DNA from: Hypsibius dujardini | Lineage: Eukaryota; Tardigrada; Eutardigrada; Parachela; Hypsibiidae | Assembly: GCA_001579985.1 (NCBI GenBank) | Contig: LRSR01006754.1 | Location: 1 to 37,228, forward strand | Length of the DNA stretch: 37,228 nucleotides | Direction of reading: 5' to 3' | Shown: piece by piece, positions 1 through 14,938 of the stretch | Layout of the letters: each line of letters starts with the position of its first letter | Position numbering within the stretch: position 1 is the stretch's first letter | Notes under the pieces: model-generated | What the model was told of the DNA's origin: nothing | Databases searched by the model: none | What the model saw: the letters and a program-made list of their open reading frames with translations, nothing else | Translations under genes and position numbers: made by a program

Positions 1-4955
<4,955 letters not shown>

Positions 4956-6085
4956 ATCTCAGTGGAAGAAGATGTCGGAATAAAAATGAAAGTTCACACA
5001 TATGTCTGTGGTCCCAAGAGTATTTGTCTCTAAGCTGAAAGTTTTCTAATTGACATGTATCGGGACCGACACGCGGAAGACGACCGGTCCTGCTGCAGCA
5101 CGAGACACGACAATCCGGCATATCATGAAGGTTGATTGGAAGTACTTTGATATGCGGGTACCCTGCTGTAAGAATTGTTATGGAAGTTTAACTTAATGAT
5201 GAGACGACATAATCACCACGAAATGGCAAGCGATTGCGGCGGTCGAGTGCGGTTAATTGTCATGTCATGTCTACAGTAAGTATTATAAAATATATATATA
5301 GCGAGTACGACAAAACGGAGCGTCATTAGCCAACACTTTAGTACGTGAGGATTGCTGGGCCGTCACTGTTTTGACCCATACGCTGGAACTAGACGGTAAA
5401 ATTGAATTAAAATTACATTTGTTTTAAAAATGGTTTATTTATTAAATTTAAATTAAACTTTGAAACTCAACGTAGAAACAATTTTTGGAATTTCGTGATA
5501 ACAGTGATTCAATTGGGGGGTCTCATTGCATGGATGGATGGTCCCCCTTCCTGGAACCATGCCAGATGAGGCATGAGTATACTTCTTTGTTGGGATTTGG
5601 GAGTCAACCATTACTCTTTGTTTGTATAATGCCGCCTCATCGTGCGGAAAGTAGCTAAGTAACGGCAGCGACTCCACTGATTTCGAGTGTAATGCTCATG
5701 GCGTATTTCATACAACTGCTTTCGGTCCCATCACACAAGTTGACATGGCTTGTCTATCGGATATCCCGAAGTTATATCGACTATCGAAGTAACCGTAAAA
5801 TCCACGAATTGTCTTACCATTTTACTACTGTAGCACTGTATCCATACAGGAACTCTATGTAGCTGAAGAATAATTACTGCGGTGGAGTATATTTTGCGCT
5901 TATCTCTCCGTCTGTCAAGTGGCAAACAGCTCCAACCTACCAGCCTGCCTGATGCAATATGAGACAATATTTGAGTCCTTATCCAAACGTAGATTATTAC
6001 TGGGCCGGTTATTGCGAGAGATTTGTCGTCCGTCCAAAGGCCGTCGCTTTTACCGGTCCTGAAACCGTGAATCACATCCGTGGCG
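4956..6085. other. Divergent intergenic region between the ABCC copy 1 and GT17 genes
   Basis: About 1.1 kb separates the two divergent start codons, so it should hold the promoter and 5' UTR of both genes. No open frame here resembles a protein. An AT run at 5284-5300 (TATAAAATATATATATA) is the only core-promoter-like element, and it is too AT-rich to be specific. A 5' UTR intron for either gene is possible but cannot be shown from sequence alone. Confidence 0.5.
5284..5300. promoter_or_regulatory. TATA-like AT run in the divergent intergenic region
   Basis: TATAAAATATATATATA lies between the divergent ABCC and GT17 genes. It could be a TATA box for either strand, but it may simply be a TA microsatellite. 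No initiator can be assigned. Confidence 0.2.
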
Positions 6086-6247
6086 ATGGTAAATTTCCAA
6101 CCATCAACGAGAAAGTCCACACACCCGACGCTTTACCACATCGCGTATCACATCAACGACGACGACGACGATTCCGCGTCGAACCACAACGGCAGCTTGC
6201 TACTTTCTGCTGTGGACTTCTTCACCAACCGGCAGAAATGGTTCATC

Positions 6248-8809
6248 ATGAAGTACAGCCTGCAGTATCAGCTGAGACACTACGCTCGCCGCTGCCTTAA
6301 GAAGATTCGTTGTCGCAGGACAACGATTGCTGTATCGGCAGGGTTTATTTTGGGGTTGTTTCTGCTGATTCACAACTGGAGGGATTTCGGCTACGTCACC
6401 CGGCCGATTTGGGATAAACGGTCGAAACCGTGGACGTCCGTCAAACATTTTTATGATCCTCGAATACATCTGCCCGAACTGTGTTTGCTGCATGGATGGT
6501 CAGCTCGACCGAATGCTGCGACGTACCTCGACTCCACTCAGACGAATGCTGAGGTAAGCAGGTGATTGCAAATGACCACCCCAGCAATACCAGAGGACTA
6601 ACGGAGGAGCACTAAGGCAAGTGCCCTTGCCTAATTAATTTGCGGGGTTGAGGGGGCACCATTGAATTTCATAAAACCGGGGGGGCAACTATGACCAAGT
6701 CATAGTTGCCTCTCCCCCAATATGCCTAATATGCTTTCTAAGCGAGCCCCCCCCCCTATGGTTGTCCCCTAGACTTCATGCTTACTTTGAAGTAGTACTT
6801 AACCCCACACATGTGTTTCCCCCTGGAGGGAGGAGGGAAGTCCGTTACGCCTATGGATATTACTACATCTAACCTGGGGGGATGTTTTGAAAACCTTGCT
6901 GACCCCCCCCCCCCACACAAGAGCGGGCTTCTGTTTGGAGGGAGAGACCATAGCTCCCCAAACTAGAGAAATCTGAGAGGGGGCGTAAAACTGATGCTTT
7001 GTTTACTTAAAAATTTATTAGTCCCTTTCGGTACCATAGCTCGCGGCTGGGCTACAGTTCTCAGTGAGACGAGTGAATTGCCGGGTGATTTGACAAGCTG
7101 GCGGGGGAGGGAGCAAGCAAGTCATTATATATGGGTCTACGAGCAGGGCCCTTTCTGCTACAGTTTTTTATTTTTTTTATTTTACATTTTTTAATGCCAA
7201 TTGTAATTAATTAGTCAACGCCTTGTGGTTTCGCTCCTGAAATATTGAATAAGAAAGTAAGCACATTCGTTCAAATAGAAGAGACCGGAATTGTTGTCGA
7301 AAAACAAATTTATATCATCGTTTAACATTCTTTTATTATAATTTAAAATCTACGACAAACTCCCATTTGTCACCGAAATTTCTCAGTAACTTGCAAAAAC
7401 ACCTTCCACACCTTCCCGCGCAAACTCCGTTAATTGAATTATGTTGAATTTTATTGACATTTCCTATTGCCTTTCGCAGCCAGACGGGCAGCTGAAGGTG
7501 TGGGATGCCACGCTGTTCAGCTCGGAACTCGACCTCCTGGAGATCCGACTGCGCGAGCTCTGGGACGTAGTCGATCATTTCATCATCATCGAGGCCAACC
7601 TCACATTCACCGGCCGGGCCAAACCGCTTCATTTCTGCCATCACCGCGTGACCGAACGCTTCCATTGGGCCCACACCAAAATCATCTACAAACAGGTGGC
7701 CCTGCAGATGGCAGAACTTAATAAAACGAAGAAGCTTAACTGAAACTAAACTAAAATGTTTAGTGACTAATTTCTTGGCTTTAGTTTTTTTAGTTGACTA
7801 AAAAATACCAGACTTGACAACAGCAATTACTAACAGTTACTATTACAACAATTACTAAAACTTTAACTGGAACACAAATTAGCCAACTAATTTGGCTGAA
7901 ATCAGGCTCAAAAGTTTAGTTGTTAAACGACGCTAAACTAAAAATCCTGACTAATGTTTTTAGTTTACTAGCAGAACTAATTTTAATTAGATTAACAGAT
8001 TAAACTAGCAGATTTGTTTACTAATTTTAGTTTTTGACATTTCTAGGTGGCACTGACCACACCCGAAGCGTCCACCGTCTCGCCGGCCGACTTAGCCTGG
8101 CAAAATGAAGGCAAAATGCGCAGCCAAATTAACACCATCCTCCGAGTAAACGGTATAAGAAACGGTGACCTGATCATCCAGTCGGATGTCGATGAAATAC
8201 CATCTCGTGCGACCATAGCGTTACTGCGAACCTGTCAAGGCTACCCGGATACGCTGCATTTGAGTCTGCGCTCCTTCATCTACTCCTTCGCATTTTCCCT
8301 GCCGCATCCCACGGTGGCAGCCTCAGTCAAGACCTATAACGCGAGTGATTCTTGGTACTACAGCCACCAGCGGCACTCTGATACAATTTTGGAGGACGCA
8401 GGCTGGCACTGCAGCTTCTGCTTTCGGTATTTGAGCGACTTCCGGGCAAAGATGACGGGGTTCAGTCACTTTGATCGGGTGACGAGTCCGGAAGAGCAAC
8501 TGCGGGATGCGGAGATCCAGCGAAAGATCTGCGAAGGAGATGACATATTTGATATGTTTCCGGTATGATTATAAATAATCACGTACACGTTGTGATAATT
8601 CGTAATTCTCTGACTGGGTCATTTATTTGCAGGAAGTTTATACTTTTCGCGAGATGGTCGCTGAATTTTGGCGAGCATATCCGGAAACAAAGTCTTTTGT
8701 CAATATGCCTACGTGGTTGATGCAGAACGCGAATCGCTTCAGATTTCTACTACCTGGAGGATGTGTACGGGAGATGGAGGACCCTAAAGGAGGCCTGAAA
8801 TTTTGTTGA
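6248..8809 (+). CDS. Glycosyltransferase family 17 (MGAT3-like N-acetylglucosaminyltransferase)
   Basis: GT17 enzymes such as MGAT3 add the bisecting GlcNAc to the core mannose of N-glycans in the Golgi (family knowledge); the substrate here is not shown. Exons 6248-6553, 7480-7695, 8047-8562 and 8633-8809 join to 404 residues. A basic N-terminus precedes a membrane anchor (about 25-41, TTIAVSAGFILGLFLLI), as in type II Golgi enzymes. Then come LCLLHGW, the family block VWDATLFSSELDLLEIRLRE, the acidic metal-site motif SDVDEIP (220-226) and AGWHCSFCF. The first in-frame ATG upstream is at 6086 and would add 54 residues including a D5 run. I prefer 6248 because the anchor then sits near the N-terminus, but this is not proven. 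The protein is shorter than vertebrate MGAT3 (about 530) and resembles the compact GT17 proteins of fungi and plants. Introns 1 and 2 both carry hAT-like elements. Confidence 0.93.
6591..6855. mobile_element. hAT-like MITE, copy A, in GT17 intron 1
   Basis: 265 bp with inverted ends: CAGAGGACTAACGGA on the left, and CATAGGCGTAACGGA as the complement of the right end. The flanking 8-mers AGCAATAC and GATATTAC match at only half their positions, so any target duplication is decayed. The interior has G and C runs, and a CACTA/AGTGCCC plus TAATTAATT block shared with the copy at 29585-29743. No transposase is encoded. Assignment to hAT rests on the CAGAGG-type ends and on copy B's 8-bp duplication. 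Confidence 0.7.
6681..6716. repeat. Short hairpin inside hAT-like MITE copy A
   Basis: GGCAACTATGAC (6684-6695) pairs perfectly with GTCATAGTTGCC (6699-6710) around a 3-base loop. G and C runs outside the stem extend it imperfectly. It is part of the element, and there is no sign of an independent RNA gene. Confidence 0.6.
7696..8046 (+). mobile_element. Transposon-derived intron (introner-like), GT17 intron 2
   Basis: The element spans about 7705-8046, from CAGATGGCAGAACTTAATAA to the terminal TTTGACATTTCTAG, and fills the intron. Its ends are inverted repeats: CAGATGGCAGAAC against CTAGAAATGTCAAAAAC, the complement of the right end. A direct repeat borders it: GTGGCCCTG (7696-7704) just before, GTGGCACTG (8047-8055) just after. 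The first repeat copy provides the GT donor and the element's last bases provide the AG acceptor, so splicing keeps one repeat copy and an uninterrupted frame (YKQ-VALTTPEA). The TAGTTT/AAACTA-rich interior resembles the element in a deoxyhypusine synthase intron at 18861-18964. Confidence 0.72.
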
Positions 8810-8923
8810 AGGCTCAGGAATGTTTTCATATGAATGCTTGTGATATTTTGGATATGCTTCGGCAATGATTGTGATGGTGCTTTTCATGTTCTTTGCATGA
8901 AAATTTTTGACTGGAATGGGCCA
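8810..8923 (+). other. Probable GT17 3' flank/UTR
   Basis: Short AT-rich stretch between the GT17 stop and the inverted repeat. The nearest AATAAA on the plus strand is at 9201-9206, inside the inverted repeat, so that element may supply the polyadenylation signal. Confidence 0.35.
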
Positions 8924-9547
8924 GAACAAAGATTTTCCCTCCCGGTAGGCGTGTTTTTTTTTCTCAAAAATGCCTGTTCATATGTCGAAACTCTCCATTG
9001 AGATCTCGAGCTGGAAATCACACTTGCGGTTTCAGAAAAAAAATGTGGAAGAAACAGTTTTTTTGTGCCACTTTGTGTTATGAGTCTGGGCTTGATTGAT
9101 TGATGCATCAATAAGTTTCAAATATTTTTATCCCAACCAATATTTTCCAGAACGCCAACATATTTTTTTATTTACTAGAAGCCTTCAGCCAAACTTGAAA
9201 AATAAATTGAAATTCAATTAGAAACATGTTTGCGTGTGAGAAAAAAAATACTGGTAAACAAGTATGTTAATATTTTGCAGAAGTCTCCTAGTAAATTAAA
9301 CAATTTGTTGGCGTTCTGGAAAATATTGGTTGGGATAGCAAAATTTGAAACTTGCTGACGAACTAATCAATCAAGTCCCGACCCACAACACAAAGTGGCG
9401 CGGGAATTATTTTTCATTCATATTTTTTTCTAAAACCGAATATGTGTTTTCCAGCCCGAGAACAAAATGTAAAATCATAGTTTATAGACAGGTTATCGTG
9501 GGAAAAACCACGCCAGTTGGGAGAGGAAATCTCCGCTCTTGTTCAAA
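8924..9547. repeat. Long imperfect inverted repeat (fold-back element), about 0.6 kb
   Basis: The left arm (about 8924-9200) and the complement of the right arm (about 9260-9547) align over most of their length. Best blocks: ATCCCAACCAATATTTTCCA followed by GAACGCCAAC (left near 9132-9161, right near 9305-9335), CCACTTTGTGTT and CTTGATTGATT. The outer ends start with GAACAA on both sides. The arms contain many substitutions and small indels, so the repeat is old. No coding capacity and no clear target duplication. It may be a fold-back transposon or the decayed ends of a larger element. Confidence 0.8.
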
Positions 9548-11482
9548 TAGGTTAATTCATACATGGAAAAGTATCATACCTTTTTTGGGTGCCTAGAAAT
9601 GTCGTGACAAGCTTTCCTGAAGGCTTGTCAGTCCATCCCTAAGCCTATTAGACCAATCAAAAAAAATTTCAGAACCAAACGTCCCAAATTAAATGTACAA
9701 AGTTGTTTCCTGTCGATCCAAAATGATTCTCATATTACAAATATGTACATGAGCATGAGCATGCAACAGCCTTTAGGAAGATCCACTCCTAGGGGGTCAG
9801 GCCCTCTAACCTAGGAAGTCCACACTGAATTAAGCGCTGGAGCGCCTTCACCTTTGTCCACTTCGGCGAAATAGCACCTGGGTAGTACAGTATAGTCCAT
9901 GGGTGCAACTTGGTCTCCGGGGCATGTCTCTGCAAGTGCGCACGTTGAAATATTGGCAATTATTATCTCCACGCGACTGCATGCAAATGCAGACATAACA
10001 GAACGCACGTCAAAGTATGTCTTCATTAATTACCCCCACTGGGATAGGCCCCCTTCAAGAATACCCGCACTTGATAATAATAATAAGTAACTAGAGGCTT
10101 TTTTCGACTGTCAGAAGGTAACGCCCTCTAAACAAAATTTTGTTTCAAAAGTTTAGAGACTGATTTCTAAGCAATAAAGAGCGACAATTCGGCCGTCAAT
10201 ACAATGTGTAAAAAAGTCTTTAAAAAAGAGTATCAAAAAAGGTAACAGCGAGCAAGCGTAATGTTGAGCCGTGCGTCAAAACCAATGCCTTTGATTGGTT
10301 TATTCGCATTTTTCGATTGTTGACAGCCCATGTGCTGCTTTACCGCTCAGCCAAATGTGATCACCAAATTTCCGAATTTCACTGATCGATTTTCCTTGAC
10401 AGTTCCCGCTGATCACTTGTTCAAACTCGTTCATCAAAACTTTTTTGATACATTTTGTTGATTGGTGACAACAGTGACGACCGCACTCTCGCTATAATCT
10501 CGCAGGGTAATTAATGTGCCAAAAAACTCTAGCAGACCGCTTCCAGTTGGAGGAGTTTTTTGTGATTTTACCAAGAGCGCGAAAATTATTCTTTCCGCAA
10601 CAGTTGCAATTCGCATTCCCCCTCGAATATTTTTTCTACACGGAGACGGGATACATTTGATTCCGCAGCCGACCCAATTTTTTTCTGGGGAAAAGGGCAG
10701 GTACCAATGCACTGACACCTTAGCACTTATAGTAAGCTCAGGTACGTAACTTAGAAAAAGTGAGCAAATATGCCCAATTCATACGTGGAAGTTACTTCGA
10801 TTCCCCTTTAAAAGCACGAATTACCTGTTTATTCTTCGTCCAGGTTTTACCCCTCCATCACGCACGGTCTGTTCACGTCATTGAGATAGTTTAAGGCGCT
10901 TCCGTCATGCCAGTTGAGCTCACTGTACAATGATGCAGAGCCCGCCAATTTCACGGCCAACAGACGCTTTGAATAATGCACGCCCCCATGGGATACGACA
11001 GGTTTTACGTGCCGAGTGAGGCCAATCTCTGCCGGACCTCATTCTCTTAACAGCAAAAACTTGTCAATTGCGCGCCACTGTAAAGCTTCCGGTCTATCGA
11101 TTAATACTTTTATACAGGGCAAATCAGCCGCGCTTTCGGATCTAATTCACCTTCGCCCCTCAGGGGAGGGTAAGGGGCGACTACCTCCACACACACATAG
11201 CGACGTGTGCGTATTGTGATCCCCTCACCTTGAATGTAAACGTCTTCGAGCGTGCGTAAGGCTTTTCACTTGCCTCCTCGTGAAACATGCCACGGCACCG
11301 GTAAGAGTTTTTTTCTTTACTTTGTTTAACGAGGATATCCTTCATCCCGCGCGTGTGTGTGTCCTGAGACCCTTAACTCCCCGTTTCCACGTACTAAAAT
11401 CATCGCACCTTCGACTTTTTTTAAGAATGGCTCGAGTGGTGTGATTTTCCCCCGACGCAATTTCACTTTCGCTGACTTCAAA
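9548..11482. other. Intergenic region between the GT17 and GPCR genes
   Basis: Nearly 2 kb in which I see no gene. The short open frames have no recognisable motifs and no consistent splice partners. The last few hundred bases before 11483 should contain the receptor promoter and 5' UTR, including a short GT run near 11351-11361, but no core element can be named with confidence. Confidence 0.5.
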
Positions 11483-14400
11483 ATGGACCAAGGCAATCTG
11501 ACGTTCGCGGATTGCTCAAACGGGACAAACCTTTCTGCCTATAACAGCTCCCTCGTTTGCCTGAATGACACGGCCAGCAATACAACCGATGACCCAGGCG
11601 CGTATGAAACATGGATGCTGCCGTTCGGGGCGAGCGTCTTCCTCATCATTGACACCGTGATTACCCTGTACTGGGCCATCACCGCCAACCTCATTGTCAT
11701 CGTGTCATTCCTGATTGACCCGAAACTGCGCATCATTCAGAATTATTACATCTTCAGCTTGGCCTGCGCGGACCTTTTCAACGCGGCGTTCGTCACGAGC
11801 CTCGGACTGTACAGTTTCCTCTACGGCGGCGGCTGGCCCATGGAGAACCGGGCGTTGTGTAAGATCTTCCTCAGTCTGGATTATGTCCTCTTCTTAGTCA
11901 GCAGCCAGTGTATCTGCCTTATCAGCTACGATCGCTACAAAATGGTAAGAGCATTTCCGAAAACGTTAAATCGTTTTTTTTAACAAACCGAAAATTTATC
12001 GGGCACAAAATAAGTTTTGATATCATTGTTCTTTTGGTCGTAAACCAACTTTACAACGAAGTACTGCAGTACAATGAAACAAAATCAGCCAACAAAATAT
12101 TAAATATTATCAAGGCGCAAACACGCCAGAAAGGTGCGAAAAACCAAGCCCCAAAAACAACAAAAACGTTTCGAGATGGTAACACTTTGCAAGAAAGCTG
12201 TATCTCCTCCCTTTTAGGTCCTCCACCCGATCGCCTACCGCAACGAAGAGACACCCAAGCGAGCGATGATTCGGATCTTCGTGGCTTGGCTATTCGCCTG
12301 GCTCTTCTACGGACCCGTCACGCTGTTCTGGGACTTTGCGGTGGGCCAGTCGCGGTACCAGCCTTACGAGTGCGACTCGGAGTTTGTCGATCTGGTGCCG
12401 TTGACGATCTTTCAAACGGTGGTCGAGTTTGGCTGCCCCCTCGCTTTCCTCATATTCTTCAACGGAAAACTCCTCATTTACATTAAAGGTCGTCGCAATA
12501 AGATGCTGGCCATCAGAAAGCGCATGCAGGTCACCCCAACCGAAAATACAACCGTTGACTCGGACAGCAAAGTCGTTGCAGTGGCCACGGTGGAAAAGGC
12601 GGTGAAGGCGGCCAAGAAGAAGGACGCCAATGCCAACCAAACCGCGGAAATCAAAGAGATTCGCAAGGAGCAGCGGGCAACAAGGAGTCTCATGATCCTG
12701 GTGGGTATTGCAGTTGGTCCATTATAATTAATTTAGTCTGAATCATAGTTTCTTTTAATTGGTTATTGGAAAACGGAAACAATTCAATGAGGTACTAACG
12801 CATTTCTAAGATTTTCCAGGGTTTCCAGGGGTTTCGGCATTCTCGTACATGGAAGATCTAAACAATGGGATATCGTTTTAAAGCCATGAAAAGAATATGT
12901 CGAGAAATGAATCTATAAAAAGGCCCCTTTTGAGAAAGCGTTTTCAAGCAAAGAAACGGGATTCGATTACGGTTCCGTTCAACTGGCTGCAGAAACTGAA
13001 TTTAAAATTGTGTATGCCCGTTCTTTGAGTTCTAATCGTATAAATAATTATTTGAAACATGATTACAATAATGATAGACAGAAAATTTTTGAAAATTGCG
13101 ACGCATGTATTGCCTTTTCGAAAACAGCTTGCCATGGTCAATCGATCAGCCTGCCATGGTCAATCGATCAGGTACACTGTCCCCAATCGTCTTTAACCCT
13201 CTGAGAACCAGTCAGCATACACTTGCTAGATTTGACGGTCACATTCGATTTTCAGCACGAGTTCTGGGTCTTTTCGTTCGCGGTTTTTTGCTTTGATATT
13301 TTTACCACATATTTATTTAGATTCAAAAAACAAATTTTCAAAAAAACTTCTCAAAGGGGTAGGAACCTACTTAGCACCACCTTGCTAACACTTGGACCGC
13401 CCGAACAACATCCAGTCCCACGTGTCGACGTTTTTTTTCTCAGTATCGAAAAAATAAGGGGCTTGAGACTGGTCCTTAGTGCATCTAGTAAAACTGGTAT
13501 TGCAATATTCGAGTGAATACAAGCGGAGTTAAAAATTATTAACCATTAGGAAAAGGTTAGAACTCTGCCTAATGATTCGCTGCGCTACCACTGGTTGTAA
13601 CCACTACGAATGACGTGTAACTGACATTTTGTGACTGTGTAGTCACTCGTTTGACGGTTTTTAGTCCATTCTTCATCAGCGGCGCCATGGTTCCCACTAC
13701 CACTGAAACGGTTACATTTGATGGTTGTGGGGAATTTTCCAAACGATTCCGTTAGGATTTGCAAGGAATCATTCAGCACTTTCCCTAATCTAGCAAAGTT
13801 TTGCTAGACCCGGTTCTATCCGTATACCCAAAACACCTGGTTACCAGAGGGTTAAAGCAAAGCTTTTGTGAGTTGGACGTAATCTTCAAGTGTCGCCTTT
13901 TCTAAGCAAATAATTTCAGTTAGTCAAACTGCAGAAAAGAGAGCGAGATGACAATGAGCTCCCAGGTTGCATGTTTTGATTGAATGGCCTCTCCAACCCT
14001 TTATATGGAAAGACCTCAACCTGACCTTTCTTGAAAACAAATACCTTAATTAACTCAAACAATTTTTCGGCGAAAATTCAGATGGCTGCGTTGTATGTAC
14101 TCCTTCCTGTTCATATACGCCACACGAGAACTGTTAATCTTTAAGACACCTTGAACGTGTCTTAACATGTCTGTTTAAAATAAGGACAACTGGCAGTACG
14201 CTACAAGTGCATCAACAAAAAACTTTAATCTAATTATAACGACAGGAAATTTATTGAAATGACGAATGAACCTCTTCCCTAGCACCAACCTTTCTGACCA
14301 GACTACGTAAAAAAACTATATTCTCACGAGGATAGGTTTAGAACTGACTCAGAATGACCCAGATCGGGCAAGAATTGGCGAGAAGGATCCTGACGAGATG

Positions 14401-14938
14401 TGTCAGGATCTTCTAGCCAGAATGAAGTGAGAATTTGGTGGGAAGTATGCAAGATTCACGCAGGAAAAAGTTCTTCCGAATTTTGGCCAGAAATACAGGA
14501 GATATTCCTGCTGGCATTGCTTGCCAGTATTTTCCCAATAAATTATGGGCGGATTTGTAAGAGAAACTTACCAAAGATAGTTGTGAAGTTTTCAAAACCA
14601 AAAATCGACCGAAAAAGCTAACTGCAGTATTCTTTTCTTAGGTGGGGACATTCCTGCTGTTGTGGTTGCCGTATGAAGTGGCGGCCAACTGCAAGACTTT
14701 TCTCTCCACTGAGGTCTACCAGGCCACCTACTGGCCTCTGTTCCATCTGTGCGCGGTCAATCCCATCATCTACGCCTGTACCATAGAGCGATTCCGCTAC
14801 CACTTTCTCACAGTCTACTCCTACATTCTCCCGTGCTGGATTCGACATCCGGCAAAGGAGTCGGCTCAGCGGAATAAAGTGGCGCCCTTGTCCGGAAGTA
14901 ACGCGGCGGTCCACGCGCCTTCCGACTCGCACCCTTGA
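11483..14938 (+). CDS. Aminergic G-protein-coupled receptor, histamine H3/muscarinic-like
   Basis: Rhodopsin-class plasma-membrane receptor. Exons 11483-11944, 12218-12700 and 14642-14938 give 413 residues. The N-terminus has several N-glycosylation sequons (for example N5, N13, N16, N21, N28, N33). Family landmarks: N69 (1.50), D97 (2.50), C126 (3.25), D133 (3.32, the amine-binding Asp) and DRY at 150-152. TM4 reads FVAWLFAWLFYGP, and the ECL2 cysteine is C205. E223 sits four residues before the TM5 proline (position 5.46), as in histamine H3/H4 receptors. TM6 has WLPY (323-326) and TM7 has NPIIY (355-359). The third loop is Lys-rich (about 245-305). An aromatic cage is visible (Y134, Y326, Y345), but 6.52 is Glu and not the muscarinic Asn. 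The exon 1/2 junction lies just after DRY. The start follows an AAAATGG context and is the only sensible ATG. Ligand unknown; histamine-like or another amine. Confidence 0.92.
13131..13171. repeat. 22-bp tandem duplication in GPCR intron 2
   Basis: GCCATGGTCAATCGATCAG occurs at 13131-13149 and again at 13153-13171, giving a period of 22. It lies just outside the piggyBac-like element. Confidence 0.85.
13197..13851. mobile_element. piggyBac-like MITE in GPCR intron 2
   Basis: 655 bp bounded on both sides by TTAA (13193-13196 and 13852-13855), the piggyBac target site. The ends are inverted: left CCCTCTGAGAACCAG and right (complement) CCCTCTGGTAACCAG, 13 of 15 matching, starting with the CCC typical of piggyBac termini. 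A subterminal motif also recurs inverted: TTGCTAGATT near 13223-13232, and its complement AATCTAGCAA near 13788-13797. No transposase reading frame is visible, so it would be non-autonomous. It sits inside a 1.94-kb intron of the receptor gene. Confidence 0.8.

Noticed and set aside
6086-6247. N-terminal extension of the GT17 protein with a D5 run
   Set aside because: In frame and with a fair ATG context, but it moves the membrane anchor far from the N-terminus and looks low-complexity; kept only as an alternative start.
9811-10026. Minus-strand 71-residue open frame with an ordinary-looking amino-acid mix
   Set aside because: No domain, partner exons or known motif recognised; I checked it for retroelement and snRNA resemblance by eye and found none.
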